Origin: Macrotrachela quadricornifera
Taxonomy: Eukaryota > Rotifera > Eurotatoria > Philodinida > Philodinidae
Reading direction: 5' to 3'
Assembly: GCA_022393335.1 (NCBI GenBank)
Contig: JAJEKB010021216.1
Span: 174,016-238,015 of the forward strand
DNA: 64,000 nt
The position numbers and the translations under genes are program-made. Of the stretch, positions 33,966-47,999 are shown one piece after another (position 1 is the first letter of the stretch; each line of letters starts with the position of its first letter). A model generated the notes under the pieces. The model had not been told where the DNA came from, did not search any database, and saw nothing but the letters and a program-made list of their open reading frames with translations.

Positions 33966-36038
33966 ATGGGTCACAAGTTCTCAAGAACATTAAATAATGC
34001 AGGCAGCAAAAACTACTCGAAACAAGCATCTGGCTTCTCCAAAAGTGCACAAGCACGTCCACGAATCAGTATGGTACAAAATGTCCTTCTGATTTGGTTA
34101 GACGGTAACATTGATGAACAAAATAGCGTAGATTGCCAAAACACGATAACTCAACTACGTCGTGTAGTAAATACTGTTAAGACATTTACCGACGGCAATC
34201 AATGTATTGAATTTCTTGAAACTACAAATAATGAAAAGGTTTGCATGGTTATATCTGGTTCACTTGGTCAACATATTGTCCCTCGTATTCATGATATGTC
34301 TCAAATAGATTCTATTTTTATTTTTTGTGGTAACAAAACATATCACGAACAATGGGCCAAAGAATGGTGCAAAATTAAGGGTGTATTCACCGAAATTTCG
34401 CCCATCTGTGATGCTCTCAAAGAGACAGCTCAACAAGCTGAACAAAACTTAATCTCAATTAGTATTATGAACACAATTAGTGATATATCTAATAAAAAAT
34501 TGGATCAGTTAGATCCAACATTTATGTATACACAAATTTTTAAAGAAATTTTATTATCTATCAAGTTCGAACAACAACATATAAAAGAATTTATCAATTA
34601 TTGTCGCGAACAATTCGTCGAAATTGATGATAATTTGAAAACTGTTGATGAATTAGAAAGAGAATATCATCAGAAAACACCAGTTTGGTGGTATACATAT
34701 GAATCATTTCTGTTTTCAATGGTCAATTATGGCATCCGAACAATGGATGGAGATATTATGATTAAAATGGGTTTTTTCATCAGTGATTTACACCGTCAAA
34801 TCGAACAATTGCATGAAAAACAATTTCGTACTTATTTCAGTGCTAAAACCTTTACCATTTATCGTGGTCAAGCTCTATTCAAGGCAGATTTCGATCAGTT
34901 GAAGAACAGCAAAGGTGGTCTAATGTCTTTTAATAGTTTTTTATCTACCAGTAAAGATCGTGATACTTCTCTTTCTTTCGCTAATGAAGCTCTTGCTGAT
35001 CCGAATTCGATAGGCATTCTTTTTGTTATGACCATTAATCCATCAAAATCAACTACTCCCTTCGCTTCAATCAATGGCATTAGCTATTTTCCAGCAGAAG
35101 ATGAAGTTCTTTTCTCAATGCATACAGTATTTCGTATTTGTGATATCAAACCAATGGATGATACTACTCGTCTCTTTCAAGTAGATTTAACTCTTACTAA
35201 TGATAATGACAAAGATCTATGTGCACTTACAGATCTTATACGAAAAGAAACTGAAGGATCAACAGGTTGGTATCAATTGGGAGAATTGTTACTTAAAATG
35301 GGACAATCCAAGAAGGCTCAGGAAGTTTATGAAGTTCTTCTTGATCAAACAACTGATAAAAAAGAGAAAGGAAACATTTATAGCCGACTTGGATTAGCAA
35401 AATATAATACAGGAGAATATCAAGAAGCAATTACATTCTATGAAAACTCACTCAAAATGTACAAAGAATCTCTTCCTTCAAATCATTCTAATTTGGCTGC
35501 GACTTACAATAACATCGGTTTAGTATATAACAATATGGATGAATACTCCAAAGCACTTTTCTATTACGAAAAAGCTCTTGAAATTAGTCAAAAATCACTT
35601 CGTTCGAATCATCCTAGTTTGGCTATGTCGTACAATAATATCGGTAGTGTGTATTACAATATGGAGGATTATTCCAAAGCACTTTCGTATTATGATAAAG
35701 ATCTTCAGATCAGTAAAAATTCACTTCCTTCGAATCATCCTGATTTGGCTAAATCTTACAATAATATTGGTAATGCATATATGAAGATGCGTGATTATTC
35801 AAAAGCACTTTCATCTCATGAAAAAGCCCTTGAAATCCGACAACAATCACTTCCTTCGAATCATTCTGATTTAGCTATGTCCTACAATAACATGGGTAAT
35901 GTGTATAAGAACATGGGTGAATATTCGAAGGCATGTTCGTATTATGAACGCGCAGTGGACATTGGACAACGTTCATTACCGTCAAATCACCCTTATCTTC
36001 AACAATATAAAAGGAACCTCGATTTAACAAAAAAATAA
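33966..36038 (+). CDS. Mono-ADP-ribosyltransferase with TPR repeats
   Basis: A single exon of 690 residues. After a basic, disordered start (about 1-33), residues 35-165 form a domain with VLLIWLD and HDMSQIDSIFIFCG, common to bdelloid members of this family. The ADP-ribosyltransferase fold covers about 190-400, with R300 in YRGQ, S327-T-S329 in FLSTS and an E378-x-E380 pair in AEDEVLF. These are the R-S-E triad of arginine-directed ART enzymes, so activity is plausible. From about 425 to the end are one degenerate and five or six regular TPRs of 42 residues (SYNNIG.VY..M..YSKAL.YYEKAL), as in kinesin light chains, suited to binding a partner protein. No signal peptide is visible, so the protein is probably cytosolic. 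The start is the first ATG in frame, preceded by AT-rich leader; AATAAA lies 34 bases past the stop. The substrate is unknown. Confidence 0.9.
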   Translation: MGHKFSRTLNNAGSKNYSKQASGFSKSAQARPRISMVQNVLLIWLDGNIDEQNSVDCQNTITQLRRVVNTVKTFTDGNQCIEFLETTNNEKVCMVISGSLGQHIVPRIHDMSQIDSIFIFCGNKTYHEQWAKEWCKIKGVFTEISPICDALKETAQQAEQNLISISIMNTISDISNKKLDQLDPTFMYTQIFKEILLSIKFEQQHIKEFINYCREQFVEIDDNLKTVDELEREYHQKTPVWWYTYESFLFSMVNYGIRTMDGDIMIKMGFFISDLHRQIEQLHEKQFRTYFSAKTFTIYRGQALFKADFDQLKNSKGGLMSFNSFLSTSKDRDTSLSFANEALADPNSIGILFVMTINPSKSTTPFASINGISYFPAEDEVLFSMHTVFRICDIKPMDDTTRLFQVDLTLTNDNDKDLCALTDLIRKETEGSTGWYQLGELLLKMGQSKKAQEVYEVLLDQTTDKKEKGNIYSRLGLAKYNTGEYQEAITFYENSLKMYKESLPSNHSNLAATYNNIGLVYNNMDEYSKALFYYEKALEISQKSLRSNHPSLAMSYNNIGSVYYNMEDYSKALSYYDKDLQISKNSLPSNHPDLAKSYNNIGNAYMKMRDYSKALSSHEKALEIRQQSLPSNHSDLAMSYNNMGNVYKNMGEYSKACSYYERAVDIGQRSLPSNHPYLQQYKRNLDLTKK

Positions 36039-36071
36039 TTATAATTAGATCATATTTGTTTTTTCTTGGAG

Positions 36072-36077
36072 AATAAA
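36072..36077 (+). promoter_or_regulatory. Polyadenylation signal of the ART-TPR gene
   Basis: AATAAA, 34 bases after the stop codon of the only nearby plus-strand gene. The hexamer is frequent in AT-rich DNA; position is the main argument. Confidence 0.45.
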
Positions 36078-36099
36078 GTAAAATGTTTGAATAAAAACT

Positions 36100-37557
36100 G
36101 TATTTTACATAGATTATACGTGCGTAAACTCAGAAATTCCATTCTTATTAAAGACATAAATAGGGTATACTATTCATTGGTAAGGTAAAACGATGCATGT
36201 CGAATGATATATATATTGTACGAAAAAAAAGGCCTTCACAACAATTTTCATACTTTGATAAGAACACAAATTCTCTATATTAGATTCTAAAATAGCCAGG
36301 CTCAATAGAGTGCGTTAGTATCAGGAATAGAAATTCATTTATCAATACAATAAATTATTCTTCTATTCGAGTAAAAGAATAATTTATTATCTTCATAAAT
36401 ACATCGATATGCAGAAGTGCAAATTTAATTCAATGAGTTCTTATTTCTCAAGACTAACGTAAGAACCAATCTATTCTGGATTTTCTAATTTAATTGACTT
36501 TTATTCGAGCAATAATTAAATTTCAAAAGCATGCTAAGCTTCATAGTTTTCGACTCTTTTAATGTACTGGTTCCAAATATAACTTTAGTTTCTCTTAAAA
36601 GTGTAACACGGGTTTCAAAGACAAAATAACCTGAAAAAGGTTATATGAGTTTTTGCATCTACCATAAGTAAGATGCATACGTAGAAGCACGGAATCAAAA
36701 TGTGTTCTCAGTCGAAAGTTACTCTTTTGTAGCGTTTGAAATATACAGAATTGGTGCATTTTCCAATAGATTTCAGAGGCTCAATAGCCTTTTTTTCTAC
36801 TCTGTTTTTCATTGGATTACAATCATTTTTTCATCATGAACTCCATAGATGAGCAAGTTTTTTACAATATTGTTTGTTTGGAAAGTACTACATTATACTG
36901 CCCAACGCTTTGACTTTCTTCATTTATGTTGCTTTAAAGGACTCTATACAAACTTTAAGAAAATGTAATTTGGGAAATGATAGATTACATATGTACGTAT
37001 CTATGCAAACGGTTAAATTTTGAAAGAGAATATTTTCACATGTATACACGTGCTTCCTCACTGTACGTAAAACGTCCAACAACAGCACCAAATATGTTAC
37101 AATCAGCTGCAACGAAATTGAAATATATGTCATGAAAATTTTGTCTTTAAAATTTTTCAGTTCTTATCAGTGATAGATTATTTCGATTCATTTCATATGT
37201 TACTTTTTTATATTACCTGGTTTATTATCATACACTGATATTGTTATTTTTTATGAATATAAGTATCAGTTTTTGTCTATGCATGTTTTATTTTCTTTTT
37301 TGTTCGTTAATTATATTTTTTTTAATGAAATATTTATGTTTTAAAAAGAAATTGACTATAGCTTTCTTTATCTTTGGAGTAAAAGAAATATGTCAAACTA
37401 AAGAAGCACAAGTATACATTTCGAGCAGTACAGAAATAATATTATTAGCAATTAGATTAAAATATAGTTAATGAAAGTAGTGTGCGAAAGAGTAGTAACA
37501 GAAAAAAACACCATGTTAGTATCTTAGATAAAAGAGTCTTCTAATAACTATATAACT
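36100..37557. other. Intergenic between convergent genes
   Basis: The ART-TPR gene and the HECT gene converge here. There is a perfect 14-bp-arm hairpin at about 36350-36388 (AATAAATTATTCTT against AAGAATAATTTATT). The 76-codon frame at 37241 is Phe/Ile-rich and not convincing. Confidence 0.5.
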
Positions 37558-40500
37558 TTAATGTTCACCTGTACTCACATCAGAGTCAAACTCTGTTGGA
37601 ACAAAATTTTCATTCATAATACCATCACCATCGATACTCGAGCAATAAGTGATAGCATAGTTCAAACGTTCATACATTATATCAGTTGTCGAATATTGAG
37701 GTAAGTCTAATGTAAATCCACATGTATGTGCTCCTAAAACAAGCAAATGTTGACTTACGATAAAAGGACATATAGAATTTGATTACTATGAAAACTAAAA
37801 GATTCCGATTTGAACTTACTTGGAAGTGTTCCATCTATATTTTCATTAGGTGCATCGTAGGGATAAATTTTAAATTTGGATATAAAATCTTCATCTCGAC
37901 TTGGTAATGTACATCGTCCCCAAACAAATATTAAAAATAGTTTTTTCTGTTCTTCATTAAACATATCATTTATAACAGTCCAAAATCGTTGAATAAATGG
38001 TGAATCTACACTATAATCGCCACCATAGTTAGTATTTCTCTTTAATAATTCAACATCGATTTCACCTTTTCCACACACAGCTTCTTCAAGTTCTTTGGGT
38101 GTAAATAGACTCAAAAAATAACCTGGAATAACACTATACAAACCTTGACGAATAAATTCAATTTGTCTTTGAAATTCATTTAATCGATATTCACGATAAT
38201 AATTACAATATTCTTTAAAATTATGAGCTGTTATAGGAATATCTTTTCCACCTGGAATAAGTTCATAAGTTTGTCCTGCTGAACTAATAATTTCGAAACG
38301 GAAATCATCCATAATACTACTAAATAAATCATTAATATCACTATCAGTTCCAATAGATTCTATTTGTTTGATATTTTTTTCCATTTCATTAACCATTGTA
38401 AAACTTTGCATATCAATAGCTTCAATATCTTCCAAAGTTATTTTTTCATGAACTAATTGTTTCCATAATAAAATCGGAAATTTTAAATCTAAATAATGTT
38501 TTTTACGTATTGCCATACCCATTAATTGTCCAATAAATCGATATTGTTTTTTAATTTTATTTGAAATTGATCTATTTGGTGGAAAAACATTTGGAATCCA
38601 ACGATCTCGATTTAAACCACTATTCATTCGTCCATTTGGACATAAAATAAATAATGATAATCGTGTACTACATATATCTGAACAAATACGTGTTATTGAA
38701 TCACGATATGGTCCACCTTGATCAGTACTATGCATTCCAAGATATTGTGCTAACCATAGACGATCATTCTGCATACGAAATGTTAAATGAGCTTTATCAT
38801 GTAATTGTTCATAAGCTTGATTAAACATTGTATATTCATCATTATTATTACTATATGCACTAGCTTTAACTGTATCAAAATTAACTGTAGGAATATTATC
38901 ATTACTTTGTACTTCTGTACAGAGTAATGATGAATTAAATAATTGAAATTTCATTAGATACAATATATATGCTCGACCTGTTCGAATTTTATCTGTTAAA
39001 ATACTTTGTTTAGGTAATAAACTAAAATCAATTATTGTTACAAGATTTTCAATAAATAGACTAAATTGATATATTAATTTTGCACGTATTTGTATATAAA
39101 TAGCTGGAATATGTAATAGAGATGGATAAATTTTATAGTATGTAGGATTTGGTACAGATTCATTTGGTAAATTATTGATTAATTCAATGATAGAAGTATT
39201 AATAAGAGGATTATTATTCATAAAATGAATTAATTGTTGATCAGCAATTATATCAAAATAACTATTTGATTTTTCAACTTCATCTCGAGTAAATTGGAAT
39301 TTATCATCGAATGAAGCATTAGATTGCATGAGAAATGTTTCTGGAAATGATGTTTGCTTAATTTTATCTGTTAAAACATTAATAATATCGATTGCTGTTA
39401 ATAGATCATAAAATTTTGATGATAATTTTGTTAAATCAAAATCAAATATAACATTCGATTGTTTATTAAAAATACTAGTAAGATTAATTGCTTTTTGTTG
39501 ATATTGTTGTCGTTCTAATAATAAAAAAACAATATCCATAATAATAATTTGAAATTTTTTCATCATTCGAGTATTTCTTGATGTTGGATTTGGTGGTAAT
39601 TCAATAAATAATTGAAATAAAAAATGTTGAATATATTTATTTAAATTAAAATTTTTACTTATTTGAATTAAACTAAAAAGAAAAGAGAAACAAAAAAAGA
39701 AATGTTTTCCCATGTATATCTTCATTTCATTTACTTACATAGAAAATAAATGTAAAATAAATATTTTTGATTGATGCGATTTACTTAAAAGAAATAGATC
39801 AAATAAAATATTAATTATTAATTCAGGAAATAAAATTGAAATAAGAAAATCAATTTCATTTTGTTTTATTATTATTGTTGTTGTTTGATCAGATAAGAAT
39901 TTAATAAAAATATTAAATAATTTAAGAATAAATTTAAAATTTGATTGTTTAATCATTGATTGTCTATCGATAATAAATCTTTCATCATCATAATCATAGA
40001 ATATTTCTGATGGATTTTTTAAAAACCGAATCCATTGAAGAATTAAATCTTTTTGTAAATGATAAAGTAATGGAGCTTTATCTTGGATTATTTTATTTGT
40101 AATTTGATTATTTGTTGTTGAATAGTATTTAAATAATTCATTAGTTTCTATTTTTAAAATTGAATTTATTAATAAACTCATTCGATCAATATTTTCATCT
40201 GTATTTAAACGTCTATATGTATAATGATAATCTAATAATCGTAATAATATAATAATAAATGAACAATCACCAAATTTTTCTAATGGAAATAAATTTGTAC
40301 CATCGTTTGACCAAATTTTTAATATATTTAAAATAGTATAATGTGCATATATTGATATTAATTCATGTTCACAAATAACACGTAATTCATAATATTGTTT
40401 ATGTGAATATTGATTTGATTTTGGAATTTTTTTATGTTGATTTTCAATGATTATTGTTTGTTCTTGTATAGGTTGTTTTAAATCAAGTAATTGATAAGTT

Positions 40501-43500
40501 AAATCAGCTTCTTCAGTTAGTATTGATTTATCTCGAATCCAATCAGTAAGACTATCATTAATATCTAAATGATGAATAGCTTCATAAAACCATTTTTTAT
40601 CAGTTGATAGTTTTTCATCTTTATTAATTATGTTGTTAAATGATGATGTTTGTATATCATTCCAATGAATAAGCAATATTTTACTAAGATTATCTAATGC
40701 TTCATCAGTATTGAATTCCGAGAAATTTATTAAATGTTTTAATTTTTCTTGATCAATCAAATGACTTAATTTTAAAAGAATATTTTCTTTAGTATTGAAT
40801 TGTTCTATAATATTTGTCTTTGTACGAAGAATTGTATCAAGTAATTGAATATTATCTGTCATATTTTGTTTCATAACAGATTTAATTGATGATTCATCAT
40901 AACCAATTAATAATAAACTTGGTGAAATAATTGAAAATGGTGGTATAACTAAATTATCTAAAGAATAGTTTGATGATTTCATTTTTTCATCAATTAGATT
41001 TGTTGTTCTATTCATATAAGTTATTGATTTACATTCAATTCGAAGTGTATCTTCATTCATTGTATTCTTTGTTAAATCTATTTCTCGAAATAAATCAATT
41101 CGATTATTTTTTATCATCCATTGATTATTATCTATATTTACATCAAGTTCTAATAAACCATTTATATAGATTTTTACTGATTTTTTATCAATAGAAATAA
41201 GTAAACGTATATATTCATTTAATTTTAATATTGATTCATTTTTAATACCAGTAGATAAGCAAATATGACCATGATCAGAAATATAAATTTCTAATTGGGA
41301 ATTATTTAATGATATTAATGTTATTTGTTCATTATCTTTTGGTAAATTTGTTATACATATATCTAATATTAATGTATATTCAAACCATGGATCAATTGAT
41401 TTATCTAAAACAAGATAAGTTTTATTACCAAATAATTGTATTATTGATTGATTAATTTCATTATTTGATTTAAAATATTTTGTTTCATCATGATCAATTT
41501 GATATTTTTTCTTTTCCCATTTATTTTCATCAAATGATTCTTCAAATGGAATAAGTAATTCATTTAAAAAATATATTTGATTTTTATTAAATATAAATGT
41601 ATTAAAATGTTTTCGATAATCTTTTAATCGATGATAATCTATTGTTATATAAACAAGACCATAAATAAAAAGACGTTGAATATGTTCTTGTGTAAGTGCA
41701 TATTTCCAAATAGCTAAATTTTTTATTCCAACTGTAATATTAGGTAAAATATGAAAAATAAATTTAGTTATTAATGGATATTCAATTATTTGATATTCAT
41801 TATTAATATAAATTATTATTTGTTGTATATTAGAATCAAAAATAATAGCTATACGATTATTTTCAGTAATTTTATTTGATGGTATTCGAATTGAAAATTG
41901 ATCAGATGTATCAAATATTAATAGAATAATATCAGAATTATCAAAATTTGTTAATATTTCAAAATCAAAACAAATTGTTAATGAACCATGGTGATCAATT
42001 ATAAATGGAAAACCATTATGTTCTTTTGATAATATTAATTGATTTTTATCAAAAGTAAAAATATTTTCAATATGATCATTATTAATAAAATCACGTAGAA
42101 AATTTTTTGTTTTTATATTTCGTTTTGTATAAATATAATCTTGAATATTCTCACCAATTAAATATGCATTATAAGGATAAGCAACAAATGCTTGATCAAT
42201 ATTAATTAATTTTGGTAATAATAATGGTTTATAACCTTTTGGTAATGGACATTCTAACATATCTTCTGGACTAAATATTAATTCACAACAACTCATTGAA
42301 TAACTATTTACTTTTAAAGTAATACCAGGAAAATAAGTTGCACCATATCCATTTGGTAACATATTACATACTGTTGTTGTCACACCAATTGTTGATTTAT
42401 GTTGAAAAGCTGTACCAAAAAAATGTCCATTTAACCAATAATTAATTCGTATATTATCATCAGATATTTCAATTCCACAACCACAAATATCATTTGTTGT
42501 CCAATGAATATTTTCTGATAAAAATGAATATTGTTCATTATTATTATAAAGTTTATTTTGTGAACCATCATAAGACCATGAATATTTATCATTACCTAAT
42601 CCAATTGTATTTGTTGGTGTAAATCCAGTTGTTGCCCAACCAATTTGAGCATTAGCACCTTCAAGTAATCGAACACAATAATACCATTTACCTTCAGTTA
42701 ATCGTAAATTATTAATAATAAATGTTGCCATTGATGTATCAGCATTTTCTGATATTAAATAAATTCGTCCTGGAAATTTATGTTTAATACCACATTCTTC
42801 TAATAGATATGTATTAGAAATTGTTGATGGTAGAGGAACAATTTCAATATCATCATTACCAATTCTTCCATATTTAAAATATTCAAAATCTTGTTTTGAT
42901 ACATTTGATTTCCATTGATGAATTTGTGATAAAATATTTATTGTTAAATGATCTTGTTTAATTGTATAATCATTCCAATGAATAAATAATGAATTATTTT
43001 TATTATCATTTAATTGTTCATATTGATTTAAATTTAAATAATATTGTTCTAAATATTGTTTATTTAATAAATGTAAATTAATTAATTGATTATTAATTGA
43101 TTTTGATAATAAATTTGATATAGATAATTTTGCAATAATTGATGCATAAGATTTTTCTATAAAAATTTCAATTAATTTTTTATTATTTAATATATGATAT
43201 AAAGTAGAAATTGATTGACGTTTTAATTGTAATAATAATAATGATTTAGTTATTGATGTATCAATTTCAATAAAAGATATTAATATATCAAAAAATGTAT
43301 TTAAAATATTATTTATATTTGGTAATATAAGAAGATTTGGTGGTGGAACATCAATTTCAATTTGTAATTTATTATCATTAACTTGTTGAATTTTATTTAT
43401 TTGAATATATTCAATTAAATATGGTAAATTATCAATTGAATTTGAATCAAGAATATTATTATCAATATGAATAATAATTGCTAATTGATTTTCATTATCA

Positions 43501-46500
43501 GAATTAATTTGTACAATTGAACTTAAACAATAAGGATATATATAACCACCTAATATAGATAATGATGATAATAAAGAATTAATTTGTTTTAATTCAATAT
43601 TTTCAAATGATTTTATATTTGAATTAAATAGAATATTATTAAAAATTAATTGTGTTGCTAGTATTTGCCATGATGATGGAATAGATAGAACTGTACGATA
43701 AATATATATTAATTCAGTAGTTATTTCTGATGGTATATTATTATTAATTGTATTTAATATATCTTCAAAGAAATTTTTTATAATAATTTTAAATGTTTCA
43801 TTAGTATTATCTGGAATTAATGGAATTAAATTACGTAGAATTTTTAATGAAAGTAATCTAGTTATATTATTTTGACTATTTCGATAAATGTATATTAGTT
43901 CATGAAAATAATCAATAGTTCCACAAAAATTTCTAATATGTACATATGAATTAAGACATCGTAAAAGAAGCATTAAGAATTGATTAGTATATAATTCAAT
44001 TTCGAATTTTGTAGGCTTATCGTTTGTTGTTGATGCTATATGAATAAACCAACCAATTGCAAGATTTTTTAAAGAATTATTCTTGATATCTGAAGAATCG
44101 GATATATGAATATCCTCTTTGATTTGTTTCAATTGTTTTAATTCATTTAAAATTAATTTATTAAAAACAAATTCAATTTGTTGGTTTTCAATATTAATAT
44201 TTTCACATAATTTTATTAAATATAAACGAAACCAATTAAAACTTAGAAATTTTGTATAAAGTGAAATATTATTATTTGATTTATCTATAAAACTAATAAA
44301 TGTATTGAATAAAATTTCAATAAATTGTTCATGATATAAATGATATAGATCATTTTGATTGTAGGATAAATTAAGTAAATAAAACATATTTCCTATAGAA
44401 AATGTTGATTCGAATTTTAATGATTGTAATATATATGATAAAGTTCTTTTTATAATTGAATAATAACTATTTCCAATTTCTTCTTTTACATCATCATTTG
44501 CTATTTGAATATTCTCTAAATAAGACCATTCTAAATCAGTATTTCTCAAATATGGTAAACAAAAAGTTAACATTATTACACATTGTTCTCGATTATTTTT
44601 ATAGAATATTTTTTCAATAAATATTGATATAAATCTATATATAATTAATCTTATTATAGCTCGTTCATATTGTCTATATATACATTGAATTATTTCATCT
44701 GATTGAGAATTTGTATCTTGTATTATATTATAAATAAAATCATTAATTATTTCATGTAATATATATTCATTATTTTGTTTATATTCAAATAATTGTTTAT
44801 TTTTTAACATTAATTTTTTCAAACGAATACAAGCTTGAAAAACATGTCGAATTAATCGAAATGCATATTTTTCTTTTTTCCATTTCGAATAATCTCGTTG
44901 AGTTTTGAAAATTTTCTCTTGATTTATTTCTGATCTTATCATATTAATATCAATTATTGGAATAAAATAACTTTCTTTAATAGATAATAATAAGAATAAT
45001 GTATTATTTTTAATTTGTTTATAAAGTTCATTACAATCATTACCTTGTCCTTTAGTTGTAGCAAATAATGTATAAACATAATTAGCATATTCAAATAATT
45101 TTAAAAGTTTTTTATGTGGTTTTTTATTATTTGTATGAGTTAATTCATATTTAGCTAAATTAATTCGACGAAAATATTTAATATAAACAGCAAATATACC
45201 TGCACATACATCATTTGCTTGTTCTTCAAGAGATTTTTGTAATAGATATTCTTTTGTTTTAATATGTATTTTCATTTTTGATATTAATTCTGCACCTTGA
45301 TCAATATTATTATAAATTGACAGTAAAAATTCGCAATCAGATGATGATTGTTGATTTTTATTTGACCATGTAAATTGAGTATAAGTAGATAAATTTGATT
45401 CGAATAAATTTAATAAATTTTTATTCTTATCAATAAGAATTTTTTCACACCCACCAGCTAATAATGATAGTTTTAATTTATCAATATATTTTTTTTCTAA
45501 TGAATTTTTTTGTGAACCAATAATCATAATACCAGACATTTTCCCAAGTAACCAATATATAAAATATAGATAATTATTATCTTGATTTTCTGATATATAT
45601 TCAGATAATAATGGTAAAATATTAAAAAATATTGGTTGAATTGTTTCAAAATTGAATATTTTTTTAGTATCTGTCATCATACATAAATCGATAAGGATTG
45701 AATCGAATAATGTTCTTGTATTTGGTGGTATTTTACTAATATATTTTGTTAATATATAAGTAATAAGTTTTGTAACAAGAGAAATAATGGGCATAGAAAT
45801 AGATGATTCACTTTCATCATCAATTATTCCATCTATAAGATTTTTTATTCGAAATTCAGATATTAATTGATAAAATAAACATTGTCGAAAAGATGTTAAT
45901 ATTTGTTCTATTCGTTTAGTAAATTCTTGATTAATATTATTTGATAAATTTAAAATCATATCAATAAATGAATATAATATTGTAAATACTATTTCATTAT
46001 TATCACAAAGATATTTAATCCAATTAAATAAATTTATATTTTTATTTAATTCTAAAAATAATTCATTAATAAAAATTGAATATTTATTTTCAATAATATA
46101 TTTATGAAAAAATAATAATTTATCTGGAAATGATAAAAATTTTTGATTAATTATATAAATAAATACTTTTAATGCATCTTGATATAATATAGTCTGTTCA
46201 AATTTTTTATCTTCATTTAATACTAATTTTGATAATATATTAAACCATCTTTGTAAATCATCATTAGTTATATATTCGATTAAATTAATATCTGTAGTCG
46301 ATTTTATTAATGAATTTTTCATTGTTATTGGTAAATCTTGGGTAATATTAGATTTTATTGTAGATAAAAATTTAAAATGTGTTGCTGATAATCTTAATAG
46401 AATACTTAAAATATGAATATCAATCGTAGTTAAATCTTGTTTTATTGTTAATTGTTCAATAATATCAAGTAATTGTTTAAATGTATTTGGATAAAAATCA

Positions 46501-47994
46501 AATGATATTGAACTATTGATTGTATTAGAATTAAATTGTTTACTTGCATTTATAGTATTATCAAAATCGATATGAGTCAAGATAACAGCAGAAATAAATG
46601 GTCCGGTAAATTGTTTTTCATCAAGTTCCATTACTTTTGTATTTGGATATGCTCCAATTGATGTAAGATAGTCTGAATAATAAAAAACAAAACAATTCAT
46701 TCATTCGAATTATGACTGAACTTGATTTAAAATACATATGAATATGTTTAAGCATCAATAGTAAAAGCAAACTATCTGAAATTTTTATCATAAATGAAGA
46801 ATTCGAAATCTCTTCCTATGTAGATGATCGATAGATAGAAATTTCTATTCTATATGAATCAAAGCATTATGTCGATCTCTTGCATATACTATCTGAATGT
46901 AATATTATAGGAGATGTGTTAAGAATAAAGTAGACTATGTAGTTATTTATAGATAAAATAAAATTCTTACCTATTATCTGTTTGGAATATATGTTTTCAT
47001 TTTCAATATGTTTTTGATGAGAATCTTCATTTATATGTTCAATTACAGATTTTAATTGTTCATTTTCTAATTTTTGAATAGTTGTTGTTAAACCATTATT
47101 TAATTGTATGAAAAGATTTCGTACATTAAAAATATCGGTAGTATTAAATATTAATTGATTAAGTATAGGTAAAATATCTTTGAAAGAATCTTTAGCAATT
47201 GCAAAACTTAGAAGAATTATAATAATTTTTTCATTTAAAATTAAATCATTTGATGGTAATAATTGATTAATATAATCTTTCAATGGTATTAATGATTTAA
47301 ATAAGAAATTATTTTTCTTATTTGTTGATGATAAATATTTCATTGGAATATTTTCATATAATTGACTTGCTAATGTTAAGACTTGTTGAATAACAGATGG
47401 ATCATGTTTTTCAGCTGATTTTATTAATATTAATAATATTGATGAAAATGATTCTGTAGCAAGAAGAGATATTTCTTGATCTTGAATAACAGATTGTTTT
47501 TTCATTTGTTTATCAAATTCTGTTTCTTGATCATTATCATTATTAATATTTTCAGAAGATGAATCGATTATTGTTTCTGTAATAATATTTTGATCGAGAT
47601 TTTTTTCATTAGTTAATTTCTTTTCTAATGATATTTGTAAATAATTTTGTTTTTCTAAAATAGTTTTAATATCATTTATTGATTGTTGAATATCTTTAGC
47701 CATAGGTAAAAAAATATTATTCATTAGAGTTGTATGGATTTCATTATTTAGTTTTTCTAATTCATTCCCATTAGCTAAGAAATATATTTCATTTTGAATA
47801 TTTTGTATTAATTTTTTTTGAGAATTTGTAATTAGATTATCATAATTTGATTCAATTGAAGATTTCGAACATAGAAATACATTGGTATCATTTGTATCAA
47901 TACCAGATAGAATTGTCTCATTACTATGTAGGATTCCATCCGTTTTTATATATTCAATCAGTTTGGTATTGATATCGGACAATTGTTGACCCAT
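37558..47994 (-). CDS. Giant SPRY-HECT E3 ubiquitin ligase
   Basis: Four exons: 47994-46971, 46672-39739, 39672-37820 and 37733-37558. All phases agree, giving 3328 residues. Residues 1 to about 1600 are a long helical region rich in Leu, Ile, Asn and Lys, without a recognised domain. A SPRY domain is at about 1635-1800 (GKWYYCVRLLEGANAQIGWA, WSYDGSQNKLYNN). A concanavalin/LamG-like stretch follows to about 2130. The HECT domain starts near 2930 (WLAQYLGMHSTDQGGPYRDS, then RFIGQLMGMAIR). The catalytic Cys, about 3275, is in the last exon within RAHTCGFTLDLPQYS. The enzyme accepts ubiquitin on that Cys and passes it to substrates. The SPRY-plus-HECT layout recalls HERC1 and HECTD4; no RCC1 repeats were seen, so I give no symbol. 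Exon 2 at 6.9 kb is very large for a bdelloid. The tail after the Cys is about 53 residues, slightly longer than usual. Confidence 0.88.
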
Positions 47995-47999
47995 TTTTC

